From Mucilaginibacter sp. (GTDB lineage: Bacteria; Bacteroidota; Bacteroidia; Sphingobacteriales; Sphingobacteriaceae), in the NCBI GenBank assembly GCA_031292485.1, contig JARLHA010000015.1:62001-126000 (forward strand): a DNA stretch of 64,000 nucleotides. Reading direction: 5' to 3'. A model generated the notes under the pieces. The model was given only the letters and a program-made list of their open reading frames with translations. It was not told where the DNA came from and ran no database searches. Each line of letters begins with the position of its first letter. Within the stretch, counting starts at the first letter, position 1. This document shows positions 10,275 to 18,957 of this stretch, piece by piece. The position numbers were made by a program, and so were the translations under genes.

Positions 10275-11159
10275 TCAAAAAATATTCCTGGTCAAAATTT
10301 CACCGAGCTGTTGCCAGCTGCTTACAGTTTCGTTAAGTCCCATGTTTGCGGCAATAAGCATGCAGATATCAGCCGGGGTTTTGCGGTTTTCGCGCAAGTG
10401 TTTTATTGAGGTGGCCCCTGCCGATTTGGAAAGTTTAATACCATCCGGCGCTTTTAATAAAGGATGATGATAAAAGGCTATATTGTTGAAATGATCTTTC
10501 CCCAATGCAAAAGCCAGTTGATGCTGCGCAATGGTTGACGGCCACAGGTCTTTGCCCCTGATCACCAGGCCGACGCCATAAAAAAGATCGTCAATGACAG
10601 AGGTGAGCTGGTAAGCCGGGAAACCGTCCTTTTTTTTTACAATAAAATTCTGCATTTCAACCGGCAATTCAGTTCGGATACCTTCGCCTGTCATACTTTT
10701 AACGGTCAATTCCTTATTATTCGTAATCAGCCTCCATGCAGCGTTTTCAAAATTTAGCGGCACATGTAGGTTAATACAGTTGCAGGCGACGGTGCTTTGC
10801 AATTGTTTTCGGGAGCAGGTACAGGCGTATACTTTTTCATCAGCGGCCAATTGGCTGAGTGCGTCTTGATAAAGTGCCATCCTGTGCATTTGCGAATAGC
10901 CGGAATCAAATTCATCGCTATCCTGCGGGCCTTCATCCCAGGGGATCTCCAAAAAATTAAGCGTATCAAAAACATCCCCGATGTAAGGTTGATTTACCCT
11001 TAACCGGTCGAGGTCATCTATCCTTAATAATATTTTGGCCCCCGCTTTTTGAGCGAGTGTGGCGGTTATAATAAAAGACAAGGCGTTGCCAAGGTGCAAA
11101 AATCCGCTTGGGGTTGGGGCAAGCCGGGTTTTATTGAAATGGAACAACGGATTGAGCAA
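10275..11159 (-). CDS. gluQ: Glutamyl-Q tRNA(Asp) synthetase-like enzyme
   Basis: 294 residues, the length of GluQRS rather than of full glutamyl-tRNA synthetases (about 470-500), because the anticodon-binding domain is missing. The HIGH motif is HLGN at residues 22-25 in PTPSGFLHLGNA, and KLSKS is at about 242-246. A zinc-type cysteine cluster, CTC followed by CNC, lies near residues 112-124, as in GluQRS. The enzyme would activate glutamate and attach it to queuosine at position 34 of tRNA(Asp). The frame opens with TTG at 11159; no ATG fits before the conserved start of the fold, so TTG is the likely start. No queuosine genes are adjacent. Confidence 0.85.
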   Translation of the reverse strand: MLNPLFHFNKTRLAPTPSGFLHLGNALSFIITATLAQKAGAKILLRIDDLDRLRVNQPYIGDVFDTLNFLEIPWDEGPQDSDEFDSGYSQMHRMALYQDALSQLAADEKVYACTCSRKQLQSTVACNCINLHVPLNFENAAWRLITNNKELTVKSMTGEGIRTELPVEMQNFIVKKKDGFPAYQLTSVIDDLFYGVGLVIRGKDLWPSTIAQHQLAFALGKDHFNNIAFYHHPLLKAPDGIKLSKSAGATSIKHLRENRKTPADICMLIAANMGLNETVSSWQQLGEILTRNIF

Positions 11160-11810
11160 TGGTTTTTAATTTAGTGTAAAAGTGCAATATTTTTTAGTAA
11201 AACATCAAACCGGTAACTATAACCGGCATTTCGTGGCAATCACTTTGCTACACAGCTGAAACAGCACTGGGTGTAATTTTTGCTAAACGCCATTGAAGTA
11301 GTATCCATCCCGCGCTTGGTTGGGGGTTTTTAATTAAGTTGTTAAACCTATATGCAATTATTTTACCAATCTAATGCTAAAATGTAACTCAAAATGATAG
11401 AATTGAGCCGGTGAATCAATTTTTGATAAAAATAAACCACATTTTTTTGACATTTTTAATGTATTATATACATTTCATTAAAATCTTCATATCAAACATG
11501 GTGTTTTTTTTGATTAAATGATAAAATATTAAAAATATTTCCTACTTTACCGATTAATTAACAAGAATGTTTTACTAAATAACCAAACTATGCTGCAATA
11601 TTTACATTTTTTCTCCCGTGACCGGCCATTCTATTCTCCCGGCGGTGTTACACTAAAAACTTAGCATGCTTCGATAAAATACACTGCCACTTATTAAATT
11701 CCCCGTGCCTGCTATGCCAATAGGTAAAATTTAAAAAAAGAAAAATGTTTTTCTATTGCTGAAAACGTCGATTTATTAAATGAATAATTCAATTCTAAAC
11801 CCCAGGAAAA
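11160..11810. other. Divergent intergenic region, 651 bp, no gene found
   Basis: This strongly AT-rich region lies between gluQ (minus) and a TonB receptor gene (plus). I see no ORF with good start and composition and no tRNA. It must carry the receptor promoter; a TACTTTAC word near 11542 is the nearest match to the -7 consensus but lacks a TTTG partner at the correct spacing. Confidence 0.5.
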
Positions 11811-14711
11811 ATGAAACAACTTTACATTAAAACTCTCAAATTAATTGTACTGCTGCTGCTGATATCAGTAGCGGGCGTACAAGCACAAGCTTTATTATCA
11901 GGAAAGGTTTCGGATAAGGAATCAACCCTCACCGGTGTTTCTGTAAGCGTCTCGGGCGTTGGCGGCACCATCACCAATGTTGACGGAAAGTATTCCGTTA
12001 AATTGGCTAAAGGAAATTACACGGTTACTTTCTCGTACATCGGTTATCAAAAATTAACAAAACAAGTTACCATAATAGATGCCGATGTGGTACTGGACGT
12101 GGTACTGGTTTCTGAAGCATCAGCCTTAAATGAGGTTGTGGTTATAGGCGGACGCGGAGCCGGACGCACTAAAATGGAGTCTGCTGTGCCGGTGGATGTA
12201 GTTTATACCAACCAGGCCAACCAAACCACAGCAAAACCCGACCTGATGAGCCAGCTGAACCAGGCGGTGCCATCGTTTAACTACAACAAACAGAGCGGCG
12301 GCGACGGAACGGACGCAATTGACTTTGCCAGCTTACGCGGTCTTGGCTTCGACCAAACGTTGGTGCTGGTGAACGGCAAGCGGCGTCACCTTTCTGCTTT
12401 TGTGAATGAAGTAGGTACCCGCGGCCGCGGCAACAGCGGCACTGACTTAAATGCTATCCCCGAAGCCTCTATCGATCATGTTGAAATTTTGCGCGATGGC
12501 GCTTCGGCACAATATGGTTCTGACGCGATAGCCGGCGTTATCAATATCGTTTTGAAAAAAGATATTAACCACCTGAATGTAACCGGAGGCTTTAGTGGTT
12601 ACGATGATCAGAAATACAACACACTGAACAACGTTGACCCGTATGGGTATTATACAGGCAGTAAATTTGACGGTAAAACGGTCAATATTGGAGCCGACTA
12701 TGGTATTGCCATCGGCAAGAACGGCGGCTTTTTAAATATCGGCGCCAATTATGAGAACCAGGGTAAAACCTTCAGGGCTATACGCGATACCAACTGGCAA
12801 ACCAATCCAAATACATTGGAAGCACAACCGGTAGCACGCGAGCGCCGTGCGTTTGGCGATGGATCGGTTGTATCAGGCGGCGGTATGTATAATATGGAAA
12901 TCCCGATAAAAGGCACAAAAACAACCTTTTATTCTTTCGGTGGCTATAACTATAAACACTCCAATGTTTATGCCTATACCAGGAGCTGGAACTACGACAA
13001 TGGCCTTAGGTCTAATCCAACAAAATTCCCTACCGATGCAAATGGCAACCTTGTTTTTGTACCGGGCATCATGAAGGTTGATGCGGCCCCTGGAACACCA
13101 TATGACCCGAATAATGTTTATTATGATCCGCAGGAGGACGTTTATATCAAAGATCTCTCAGCAGCCGTTGGTTTCAGGGGAACAACCGAAAGTGGCTGGG
13201 ATTGGGATATCAGTAATAACCTGGGCAGAAATGATTTTCATTATTGGGGCAATAATACCTTTAACGCTTCATTGCCCTATGTTCCCGGTCAGCCTATACA
13301 GACCCGTTTTGATGATGGCGGCTTTAACTTTTTGCAAAACACTGCAAATGCTGATATAACTAAAAGGATTAAGGGGATAGGCCAGGGCTTGCAGCTTTCG
13401 TTTGGCGGCGAGTTCAGGTACGAGCGTTACCAACTTTATGCAGGCGAGTTGAATTCTTATTTGCAGGGTTCCGCTACACTTCCCGATGGTACTACTAAGG
13501 CGTCAGGATCAGAAGGTTATCCTGGTTACCAGCCGAGCGATGCATCAATAGCCCACCGCACTAATGAGGCCCTTTATGCGGAAGGCGCTTTAGATGTAAC
13601 CAAAGACTGGCTGGTTGACGGAGCTGCGCGCGTTGAAAACTATTCGGATTTTGGCGGCGTGAGCACATTTAAGCTTGCTACCCGTTATAAACTTGCCGGC
13701 AATTTTAATGTTCGCGGTTCAATCAGCACAGGCTTCCGTGCGCCTTCGCTTCAACAGCTTAACTTCAGTAATACCAATACCACTGTAATTGGCGGTAATC
13801 TGGTTTATACTAAACTGGTTCCAAATTATTCTGAAGTCGCCAGGACGGCAGGCATCCCTAAATTAAAACAGGAAACCTCAACGAACTATAGCCTGGGATT
13901 TACCTGGCAGCCGGTGCCGGAGTTGGCAGTAACGGTTGACGCCTACGAAATCAAAGTAAAAAACAGGATCGTTATCTCCGGCTTATACGCCCAGGGTGAT
14001 TCAGCTCTTGGTTCACGATTGAATAGCATATTGGCTTCCCAGGGAATCGGTGACGCGCAATTTTTTGCCAATGCGGTAAACACAACCAATAAAGGCATTG
14101 ATTTCGTGATCGATTATAAAAAACGATGGGAAAGCAGCCACTTTACTGCTTTGTTAGCCGGTAATATTCAAGGCTTGACCATTGATAAAATCAACATTCC
14201 ATCAACCTTTAAAGGTTCGGCTTATGACAGCGCTACTTTCTTTTCAGACAGGGAACAGTATTTCCTGAAAGCAAGTGCACCAAAAGCCAAATTTACGCTG
14301 AACCTTGAATATGGGGTTAAAAAGCTTTCGTTCGGCACCCGCTTTACTTATTATGGCGATGTGAAAGAATTGGGCTTTGGCGAAACCAGCGCCCCTGCAA
14401 ATGCGCCTGATCCATTCTTCCCTTACGTAGCATTGGATGCGACAGGTGCGCCAGTGCCGGAAATTTTCGATTTTTCGCCGAAAGTAACGACGGACTTATA
14501 TGCATCTTTAAAACTTAACAAAACCGTGTTATGGACGGTAGGTGTAGATAATTTATTTAATGTTCACCCCGATACCAACGTGATTAAAGGCTCTGTTAAC
14601 CCGCTTACCGGCAGTTCATTTGGCGATAGCGAATCAGGCGGCCCGTTTGAAGCCGTGCAAATGGGTTTCAACGGTATGCGGATATTTACCAAGCTGACAT
14701 TAAATTTTTAA
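11811..14711 (+). CDS. TonB-dependent outer-membrane receptor
   Basis: 966 residues. The signal peptide (residues 1-25, ending GVQAQA) is followed by a carboxypeptidase-regulatory-like domain (~27-105: GKVSDKESTLTGVSVSVSG, TFSYIGYQKL) and a plug domain (~120-245, with GQ-type LILRDGASAQYGSDAIAGVINIV). The rest is a beta-barrel ending in an aromatic residue (TKLTLNF), as needed for outer-membrane insertion. There is no SusD partner, and the plug resembles siderophore/vitamin-type receptors more than SusC. The substrate cannot be read from sequence. It is monocistronic, with a terminator directly behind. Confidence 0.9.
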   Translation: MKQLYIKTLKLIVLLLLISVAGVQAQALLSGKVSDKESTLTGVSVSVSGVGGTITNVDGKYSVKLAKGNYTVTFSYIGYQKLTKQVTIIDADVVLDVVLVSEASALNEVVVIGGRGAGRTKMESAVPVDVVYTNQANQTTAKPDLMSQLNQAVPSFNYNKQSGGDGTDAIDFASLRGLGFDQTLVLVNGKRRHLSAFVNEVGTRGRGNSGTDLNAIPEASIDHVEILRDGASAQYGSDAIAGVINIVLKKDINHLNVTGGFSGYDDQKYNTLNNVDPYGYYTGSKFDGKTVNIGADYGIAIGKNGGFLNIGANYENQGKTFRAIRDTNWQTNPNTLEAQPVARERRAFGDGSVVSGGGMYNMEIPIKGTKTTFYSFGGYNYKHSNVYAYTRSWNYDNGLRSNPTKFPTDANGNLVFVPGIMKVDAAPGTPYDPNNVYYDPQEDVYIKDLSAAVGFRGTTESGWDWDISNNLGRNDFHYWGNNTFNASLPYVPGQPIQTRFDDGGFNFLQNTANADITKRIKGIGQGLQLSFGGEFRYERYQLYAGELNSYLQGSATLPDGTTKASGSEGYPGYQPSDASIAHRTNEALYAEGALDVTKDWLVDGAARVENYSDFGGVSTFKLATRYKLAGNFNVRGSISTGFRAPSLQQLNFSNTNTTVIGGNLVYTKLVPNYSEVARTAGIPKLKQETSTNYSLGFTWQPVPELAVTVDAYEIKVKNRIVISGLYAQGDSALGSRLNSILASQGIGDAQFFANAVNTTNKGIDFVIDYKKRWESSHFTALLAGNIQGLTIDKINIPSTFKGSAYDSATFFSDREQYFLKASAPKAKFTLNLEYGVKKLSFGTRFTYYGDVKELGFGETSAPANAPDPFFPYVALDATGAPVPEIFDFSPKVTTDLYASLKLNKTVLWTVGVDNLFNVHPDTNVIKGSVNPLTGSSFGDSESGGPFEAVQMGFNGMRIFTKLTLNF

Positions 14712-14763
14712 TGAAAGTAAATATAAAAGGCAGTTAATTCAGGCTTCATAAATGTAAAAAACC

Positions 14764-14794
14764 AAGCCTTCGGCGTTTTGCTGAAGGCTTTTTT
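14764..14794 (+). terminator. Rho-independent terminator of the TonB receptor gene
   Basis: An 11-bp stem (AAGCCTTCGGC with GCTGAAGGCTT, one G-T pair) has a 5-nt loop and is followed by six T, 53 bp after the receptor stop codon. Confidence 0.85.
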
Positions 14795-15042
14795 ATGCAA
14801 CCGGATTTGGGTTATCACCCGGCCACATTAAATTGAAACAATCCTTTAAAAAGAAGATCAGCAATAATTTCTGCAACACTTTAAAATATTATTTATTTGC
14901 AGGCGTTTTTAATAGATTGAAAATTGTAACGTTTCAATAGCCAGCCACGTAATCCAATAAACTAAATTATATAAATACTTTTGTTTTAAACGTTAAAGCG
15001 TTAAACACAAAAGGATTACCTTTATTCAACTAATATTAAAAT

Positions 15043-16074
15043 ATGAAAAGATCTTTTATCTTAATTTTAACGTACGCATTTTTCTTTTCGGCTTGCAGTA
15101 AAAAAAGCGATAACACTGCAACAAACACTGGCCCTATAGATAATACGCCCGCGGTGTCCACATTTGCAGGCAACGGTACTGCCGGCGCAATTAACGGTAC
15201 AAAAGCGCAGGCTGCTTTTAACTTTCCAACAGGAATAGCGGTGGATGCTGACGGTGTTATTTTTGTTGCTGATAAACAAAATAACCTTGTACGGGTAATC
15301 TCAGCCCAGGGAGTTGTAAATTCTCTGAATAATACAACCAGCGCGGGCTTTTCTAATGTTAAGGATTCAGTTACTTTTAATTTTCCGACAGGTGTATGTA
15401 CGGATGCAAGCGGTAATGTGTTTGTTGCCGACCAATCAAACGGGGCTGTTCGTAAAATTACTACTGCGGGTGTTGTGAGTACCTTTGCCACCGGTTTAAA
15501 TGCACCTGCGGGTACTGCAGCAGATGCAAGCGGTAACATTTACGTAGCCAGTAGCGGCGGCAACGTTATCTTTAAGATAACGGCAAAAGGTGTAACGAGT
15601 GTTTTTGCAGGCACCGGCGTAAGAGGTGCAATTAATGGCCCCGGTAATGCAGCAACATTTAACCAACCCCAGGCGCTGACTATTGATGCCGGCGGTAATG
15701 TTTATGTTGCAGATGAAGGCAATAACCTGATCCGTAAAATTTTGCCTGATGGCACGGTAAGCACATTGGCTGGAAGCGGTGCGGCGGGTGCGGCTAACGG
15801 TGCGGGAGCCTCCGCTTCATTTGACAAACCGGCTGGTATAACGGTTGATGCCAGTGGAAATTTATATGTAGGAGATTCAAACAATAACCTGATCCGCAAA
15901 ATTACACCTGCGGGTGTGGTAAGTACCTACGCAGGTACGGGGGCCAAAGGCTCCGAAAACGGAGCGCTAACTGCAGCTACTTTTAACAACCCCCAGGGCG
16001 TTGCCGTGGATCAGTACGGAAGGGTATTTGTAGCTGATACCGGCAACAGCCTTATCAGGATGATCAATCCATAA
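15043..16074 (+). CDS. NHL-repeat beta-propeller lipoprotein
   Basis: 343 residues. The N-terminus (MKRSFILILTYAFFFSACSK) has a lipobox FSAC, so Cys18 should carry lipid. The rest is a run of NHL units of about 45-55 residues with the repeating pattern F(N)xPxGxxVDAxGNxYVADxxNNxIRKI, enough for a six-bladed propeller. Such proteins commonly act as binding scaffolds at the cell surface; partners are unknown. A TACTTTTG -7-like box lies at 14976-14983, but no matching -33 box was found. A terminator follows the stop. The repeats also create long antisense reading frames, which I do not take as genes. Confidence 0.85.
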   Translation: MKRSFILILTYAFFFSACSKKSDNTATNTGPIDNTPAVSTFAGNGTAGAINGTKAQAAFNFPTGIAVDADGVIFVADKQNNLVRVISAQGVVNSLNNTTSAGFSNVKDSVTFNFPTGVCTDASGNVFVADQSNGAVRKITTAGVVSTFATGLNAPAGTAADASGNIYVASSGGNVIFKITAKGVTSVFAGTGVRGAINGPGNAATFNQPQALTIDAGGNVYVADEGNNLIRKILPDGTVSTLAGSGAAGAANGAGASASFDKPAGITVDASGNLYVGDSNNNLIRKITPAGVVSTYAGTGAKGSENGALTAATFNNPQGVAVDQYGRVFVADTGNSLIRMINP

Positions 16075-16127
16075 TGGCAATATTAGAAGAAAACAGATTT
16101 GGGCTTATTAGCCATTAGGTTTTAAAG

Positions 16128-16157
16128 GCCGGTAAGTTAAATTTTGCCGGCTTTTTT
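16128..16157 (+). terminator. Rho-independent terminator after the NHL lipoprotein gene
   Basis: The stem GCCGG/CCGGC (16128-16132 with 16147-16151) is followed by six T. The A-run before the stem means it may also serve the convergent minus-strand gene ending at 16192. Confidence 0.75.
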
Positions 16158-16191
16158 GTGCAACTCCTTCGTTATTGTGCGGGTGTGTGGA

Positions 16192-17772
16192 TCATAACTT
16201 ATCAGAAGAGGGTACCAGCTTAGCCTTAAGATCAGGGTCGGCCATTTTTTTATCGAAAGGGAACATTGGCCGCTGAATCCGCTTATAAGGTAACCGCTCC
16301 AGGTTTTGATCCACACCGCCTGGCGTCAGCGCCAATATCCAGTCGGCGCGCATAGCATACAATTCGGGTTCCAGGTAACCGATTTTTACAACCACAATAT
16401 CCGCTTGGCGGGGTTTAAGACCGAGCCGGGTAAAATCTGCTTCATGATGGTATGGTTTTCTTTTTTGGGTGACGATGATGTGTACGCTGCCAACCTTTAT
16501 TGCAACTTCAACCTCTGCGTCTGTATCTCCATAAACTATTGATTCTACCGCGCCTGAAATAAAAAGTGGGGGTGCGTAGCGGGCGTCTGCCTTTGCTCCC
16601 GCATAACCTTCCACCTGTTTGCCCACGCCCGCTGCAATAGCTTTTTTTACCAGCTCCGGCCCGGGTATAGAAGCGTAAATGAGCGACGGGCCATTTACGG
16701 ATTTAAATTCGGGCCTGGCCAGAATTTCTTTTAAGGTCCAGGTAACATCGCCGGCACCTCCGGCAGTAGGGTTATCGCCGGAGTCGCTGATGTAAAAGGG
16801 ATGTTTATTGCTTGCCACAGCTTTGTCAAGCGCTTCAGTTAATGTACCCGTGGGTGCTACAAAGGCGAAGCCATCCCGGGCGTTCCAAAAGTTTCGTGCC
16901 AGCTTTTCTGCAGTTTGCGTTACCATTTTTTTGTCATCCCCGGTTACCATTACTACAGCATGATTACGTGGCTCATCAGCCCAGGCATAACCAACCCAAA
17001 TGGCGGCGTCAATAACACCTGGCTGTACCGATGCGGGCGCCACGGCCGCATATACACTTTTTGCAGGTTCAATTCGGGTACTTGTTTTTTCGCCCGGTAA
17101 TAAAACAGGGATGGGGATATACGCCTTAAAGGCAGGCTTGCCTTTGCCGCTTTCAATTCTTCCGATCAGGTTTTCCACGGCCCTTTGTTTGGTTTGCATG
17201 GCGTCTTCATGCGGCGCCAAACGGTAACAGGTAATCAAATCGGTGTTTTCGGCCAAACGCCAGGAGACATTGCCGTGCAGGTCCATAGAAGTAGAGATGA
17301 TCGTTTTTTTGCCGGTCACTTTTCTGATCCTTACAATAAAATCGCCCTCCGGGTCGTCCAGTCCCACAACGCTCATTGCGCCGTGAATATCAAAAAACAG
17401 ACCGTCATAGGGTGCGTTCTTTTTTAGCCTTTCGAGTGTTTGGTTAACCAGCGACTCGTAAGCTTTGCGGGTTACCGCGCCGCCCGGCAGGGCGTGACCA
17501 ACCAATGCGGGAAACCAATCGACACGATGGCGAAGCGGCGAATCAGCCGCTAAAAAAGGGTAGGTGGAGAAAACATCAACACCGTATTTCGCGTGAAAAG
17601 CGGCCTCATCCGTCAATGCAGGCGAAAAGGTACTCGATTCAATTCCGAGACCAGCTATCGCAATACGTGGCAACGGCTTTCCCGCAGGGTTACCCTTAAG
17701 AGGAATGGGTTTTGCGAAAAGCAACCCAGTTATTGCAAAAAAGAATATCAATGCAAGGAATATGCGTTTCAT
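16192..17772 (-). CDS. M81-family (MlrC-like) metallopeptidase
   Basis: 526 residues with a signal peptide (MKRIFLALIFFFAITGLLFA). The N-terminal half shows the M81/MlrC zinc-site signatures: FDIHGAM, STSMDLHGN and YRLAPHEDAMQT supply the His and Asp ligands. The C-terminal MlrC domain follows (ISDSGDNPTAGGAGD, about residue 325). MlrC of sphingomonads opens linear microcystin, but most family members are general peptidases or amidases of unknown substrate, so a role in toxin breakdown should not be assumed. The 75-bp gap to the minus-strand gene upstream could allow co-transcription. Confidence 0.85.
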   Translation of the reverse strand: MKRIFLALIFFFAITGLLFAKPIPLKGNPAGKPLPRIAIAGLGIESSTFSPALTDEAAFHAKYGVDVFSTYPFLAADSPLRHRVDWFPALVGHALPGGAVTRKAYESLVNQTLERLKKNAPYDGLFFDIHGAMSVVGLDDPEGDFIVRIRKVTGKKTIISTSMDLHGNVSWRLAENTDLITCYRLAPHEDAMQTKQRAVENLIGRIESGKGKPAFKAYIPIPVLLPGEKTSTRIEPAKSVYAAVAPASVQPGVIDAAIWVGYAWADEPRNHAVVMVTGDDKKMVTQTAEKLARNFWNARDGFAFVAPTGTLTEALDKAVASNKHPFYISDSGDNPTAGGAGDVTWTLKEILARPEFKSVNGPSLIYASIPGPELVKKAIAAGVGKQVEGYAGAKADARYAPPLFISGAVESIVYGDTDAEVEVAIKVGSVHIIVTQKRKPYHHEADFTRLGLKPRQADIVVVKIGYLEPELYAMRADWILALTPGGVDQNLERLPYKRIQRPMFPFDKKMADPDLKAKLVPSSDKL

Positions 17773-17847
17773 AGGAAGGCGATTTTAAAGCGGTTCGATG
17801 ACACAATCGAAAGCCTGTATCAAATATATGAAATCGCACACGCCATG

Positions 17848-18699
17848 TCAAAAATACTCGAACCCCGGGAAAACTATATGAAATATGCACCACCAACCGC
17901 CCTCATAGGTCATATATAACTTAAAGGGGCCGCCAAATGTTACAATTTCACCGTTTTCTAAAACACCATCGTAACGCACACCGCCTTCTGCATGTCCTAT
18001 ACCGGTGTCATCATTAAGCTGATAGCCGATATCAATGATCTTGTACTTCTCGTTCTTAAAGGCAGTATAGGAATCAAAGACCCGGCTTAATTGTGCGGCG
18101 ACGGTGGCTTTGCTTAGTATTTGCCGGTCGGGTAAAATAAATTCGTTTGCCAGTTCCCAGCTTTTTTCGTTGAGGCTTTTTTTAAACCATTCGGACAAAA
18201 ATTCCATCGCCCTGTTTTCAATATCCTTTTTGTGATTGGGATGAAATTCTTCATAATCAAAACAGGTCGTCATGCCAGGTATCGGCATAAAGGTGGTTTC
18301 GTGATCAAACAGCTCTTCGGTAATGAACAGGTATTTGGTCCGGCCGTTATATTCATCCGCATCGCCAAAATAAACCTTGATGTTGTTTGCAGTTAACAGA
18401 TCAATAATCTCCGCCAACGCCGCTTCAACCTGCGCATCGGTCAATTCGTCTGCTTTTTTAAAGGAGGGCTTTCCAACCAGGTCGTATACGCTGGCTTCTT
18501 TTGCATTGGAGAAATTCTGTTCGAAAGCTAATACGTTTTTCAGGAACTCGTTTTCGATCCCCGGATCGATATTGGAAATATGATGCGATTCGGCGCCAAG
18601 TTCAGCCTTTAATTTTAGGCGCAGCAATTCATTTTCCATTCGCAGATTTTCCTCAGGGTCATCGCTTAGTGGTTTGTCAGGCAAATCATCGTTCTTCAT
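17848..18699 (-). CDS. Unknown acidic cytoplasmic protein
   Basis: 283 residues with no signal peptide or membrane segment. The first ~60 residues are highly charged and predicted helical (DDPEENLRMENELLRLKLKAELG). The middle part is mixed alpha/beta, and the C-terminal ~110 residues (from about SEWFKKSLNEKSWELANEFI) have the helix-helix-strand layout of NTF2/SnoaL-like folds, ending in GGWWCIFHIVFPGFEYF. I do not recognise the family; the NTF2-like reading is an inference from pattern only. It lies upstream of the M81 peptidase on the same strand. Confidence 0.65.
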   Translation of the reverse strand: MKNDDLPDKPLSDDPEENLRMENELLRLKLKAELGAESHHISNIDPGIENEFLKNVLAFEQNFSNAKEASVYDLVGKPSFKKADELTDAQVEAALAEIIDLLTANNIKVYFGDADEYNGRTKYLFITEELFDHETTFMPIPGMTTCFDYEEFHPNHKKDIENRAMEFLSEWFKKSLNEKSWELANEFILPDRQILSKATVAAQLSRVFDSYTAFKNEKYKIIDIGYQLNDDTGIGHAEGGVRYDGVLENGEIVTFGGPFKLYMTYEGGWWCIFHIVFPGFEYF

Positions 18700-18753
18700 G
18701 GGATTTTAGTTAAGGTTTAGCCCAAATTTAAAAATTTTGTTTGAATCTGTTGC

Positions 18754-18851
18754 CTGACCCCGAATGAATTGAATTTTTTGAATTGATAGAATTGGAAATC
18801 ATCAAACGAATAATTCAATAAATTCAGGCAATTCGAAAAATTCGGGTTCAG
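18754..18851. repeat. Imperfect inverted repeat rich in AATTC/GAATT
   Basis: The left arm begins CTGACCCCGAAT and the right arm, read in reverse complement, begins CTGAACCCGAAT; both continue into runs of GAATT/AATTC words. It is about 98 bp, non-coding, in the promoter-side gap of the cytochrome cluster. It resembles a degenerate palindromic intergenic element. Confidence 0.5.
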
Positions 18852-18957
18852 ACAAAAATGTTTTGTATTATCTTTCTTACGAATGTTAAATTCACATTTT
18901 ATTATCTAAATTTAATTTTTGTTATAAACCGATAGTATCTCATTATTAAACTAAATT

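Noticed and set aside
10130..10336. 68-residue plus-strand ORF after the giant gene
   Set aside because: Overlaps the end of gluQ and its translation has no family pattern or signal.
11811..14711. SusC of a polysaccharide-utilisation locus
   Set aside because: No SusD-like gene follows and no glycosidases are near; it is called only as a TonB receptor.
15036..15539. 167-residue minus-strand ORF over the NHL gene
   Set aside because: Antisense image of the NHL repeats, with repeating PLAS/VPVGK words; no independent support.
16192..17772. Dedicated microcystin-degradation gene mlrC
   Set aside because: No mlrA, mlrB or mlrD neighbours; the M81 family is broad, so only the family is given.
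17593..17919. 108-residue plus-strand ORF
   Set aside because: Antisense to two well-supported minus-strand genes and rich in shadow features.
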